A stretch of DNA of 64,000 bases from Rubrivivax sp. (lineage in GTDB: Bacteria; Pseudomonadota; Gammaproteobacteria; Burkholderiales; Burkholderiaceae_C): NCBI GenBank assembly GCA_022843905.1, contig JALHMT010000010.1, positions 62,001 through 126,000 of the forward strand, written 5' to 3'. Within the stretch, counting starts at the first letter, position 1, and the number at the start of each line of letters is the position of its first letter. A program made the position numbers and the translations under genes. Shown piece by piece: positions 63,308 through 64,000 of this stretch. The notes below the pieces were generated by a model. The model had not been told where the DNA came from and searched no databases. It saw only the letters and a list, made by a program, of their open reading frames with translations.

Positions 63308-63387
63308 GCCCCGGGGCAGTTCAGCATGCGCGGCAGGCCGCTGACGATGGCAGCCGTTGCCGTCGGCAACCGTCGAGGAGCAGGGCC

Positions 63388-64000
63388 ATGCAGACGAAGT
63401 TCGCCGATCGTGCCGAGGCCGCCAGCCTGCTGGCCCGTGCCTTGGCAGCACGCCTTTGGGACGGCCGGGTGATCGTGCTGGCCCTGCCGCGCGGGGGCGT
63501 GCCCGTTGCCGCCGAGGTGGCACGCACGCTGGACGCCCCGCTGGACCTGCTGCTGGTCCGCAAGATCGGCGCGCCATGGCAGCCGGAACTGGCCGTGGCA
63601 GCCGTCGTCGACGGCATGCCGCCGCGATTCGTGGTGCACGAGGAGGTGCTCAGCGTCTCCGGGCTGGACAGGCGGCAGATCGAGCGCCGGGTGCCCGAGG
63701 CGCTGCGAGAGATCGAACGCAGCCGGCAGACCTACCTTCGCGGGAGAGCGCGGGCGGACCTGCAGGGCGCCACCGTGATCGTCGTCGACGACGGCATGGC
63801 CACCGGCACCACGATGCGCGCCGCGATGCAATCCCTCAGGCACAGCGCGCCGCGGCGCATCGTGGTGGCCGTGCCCGTCGCCCCCGCCGACAGCCTGGCC
63901 TTGCTGCACGACGAGGCCGACGACATCGTCTGCCTGCGTACCCCGTCGCCTTTCCTGGCCATCGGCCATCACTATGTCGACTTCCACCAGGTCGGCGACG
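63388..64000 (+). CDS. Predicted phosphoribosyltransferase, C-terminus beyond the window
   Basis: The first 204 residues of a phosphoribosyltransferase-fold protein. LALPRGGVPVAAEVARTLDA, LLLVRKIGAPWQPELAVAAV and the PRPP-binding motif TVIVVDDGMATGTTMRAA (about 129-146) are typical of the group named predicted phosphoribosyltransferases, of unknown substrate, often encoded near alpha/beta hydrolase genes. The ATG at 63388 is preceded by GAGGAG. It runs off the right edge, apparently near its end. Confidence 0.9.
   Translation, partial: MQTKFADRAEAASLLARALAARLWDGRVIVLALPRGGVPVAAEVARTLDAPLDLLLVRKIGAPWQPELAVAAVVDGMPPRFVVHEEVLSVSGLDRRQIERRVPEALREIERSRQTYLRGRARADLQGATVIVVDDGMATGTTMRAAMQSLRHSAPRRIVVAVPVAPADSLALLHDEADDIVCLRTPSPFLAIGHHYVDFHQVGD

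Larger units (their letters stand above)
63055..63387. other. Gene-free spacer between LysR and phosphoribosyltransferase genes
   Basis: A 333-bp spacer with no gene I can support. It is not empty: it holds an 11-12 bp-period direct-repeat array at 63211-63266 and a 28-bp palindrome at 63280-63307, both described separately, then a GAGGAG ribosome-binding site for the following gene. Confidence 0.7.

Overview
The window is high-GC, densely coded DNA from a betaproteobacterium, most likely Burkholderiales (Sphaerotilaceae/Comamonadaceae-like). That placement is an inference from Bug-type (tripartite tricarboxylate transporter) receptor genes, the polA / DUF2782 / thrB2 / BPSS1780 / uvrD neighbourhood, several LysR genes and a Burkholderiales-style GC-rich intergenic hairpin repeat. 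I see no phage, insertion sequence or CRISPR array. One tRNA gene is present, tRNA-Ala(CGC).

Layout. 1-5.8 kb: a dicarboxylate module read leftwards (SDH/FRD iron-sulfur subunit, two membrane anchors, Bug receptor, class I fumarase fragment), divergent from a LysR gene that overlaps a RIO1-type kinase, a YgjP-type metallopeptidase and a methyltransferase. 5.8-7.6 kb: a conserved hypothetical, a SUI1/YciH protein and a DUF1223 protein. 7.6-18.9 kb: eleven leftward genes forming a fatty-acid/acyl-CoA operon (FadJ-like fusion, thiolase, two acyl-CoA dehydrogenases, two hotdog thioesterases, two SDRs, an MDR reductase, a GNAT and a small membrane protein), headed by a 22-bp near-perfect operator-like palindrome. 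19-24.3 kb: a complete livKHMGF-type branched-chain amino-acid ABC transporter. 24.5-37.5 kb: housekeeping genes (msrB, yciB, bolA, PpiC chaperone, polA, thrB, uvrD, a GGDEF-EAL protein, an esterase). 37.6-43.1 kb: tRNA-Ala, a response regulator, a zinc-ribbon membrane protein, a CIA30 protein, a Gly/Met-rich secreted protein behind two perfect palindromes, a TetR/patatin-lipoprotein pair with two operators, and an HPF/RaiA protein. 43.2-55 kb: two nutrient importers read leftwards, each with an amidase: a NitT/TauT-type ABC system behind a candidate sigma-54 promoter, and a dipeptide ABC system with a D-cysteine desulfhydrase-like enzyme. 55-64 kb: LysR genes, a DUF2917/CPBP/acyltransferase cluster, an SbtA-like permease, a FlgE-like lipoprotein, and the start of a phosphoribosyltransferase.

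The genes mostly describe a heterotroph that takes up and oxidises organic acids, fatty acids, amino acids, peptides and amides. The least ordinary items are: (i) at 60.7-61.9 kb, a protein with the middle domains of a flagellar hook protein but with both terminal D0 helices gone and a lipoprotein signal in front; (ii) two perfect 6+3+6 operators around the promoter of the patatin lipoprotein gene; (iii) an LivF-type ATPase whose Walker A lysine is arginine; (iv) an 11-bp-period direct-repeat array plus a 28-bp palindrome before the last gene; (v) a two-copy hairpin repeat, both copies between convergent genes. Functions were read from the protein sequences by eye; no database search was possible.
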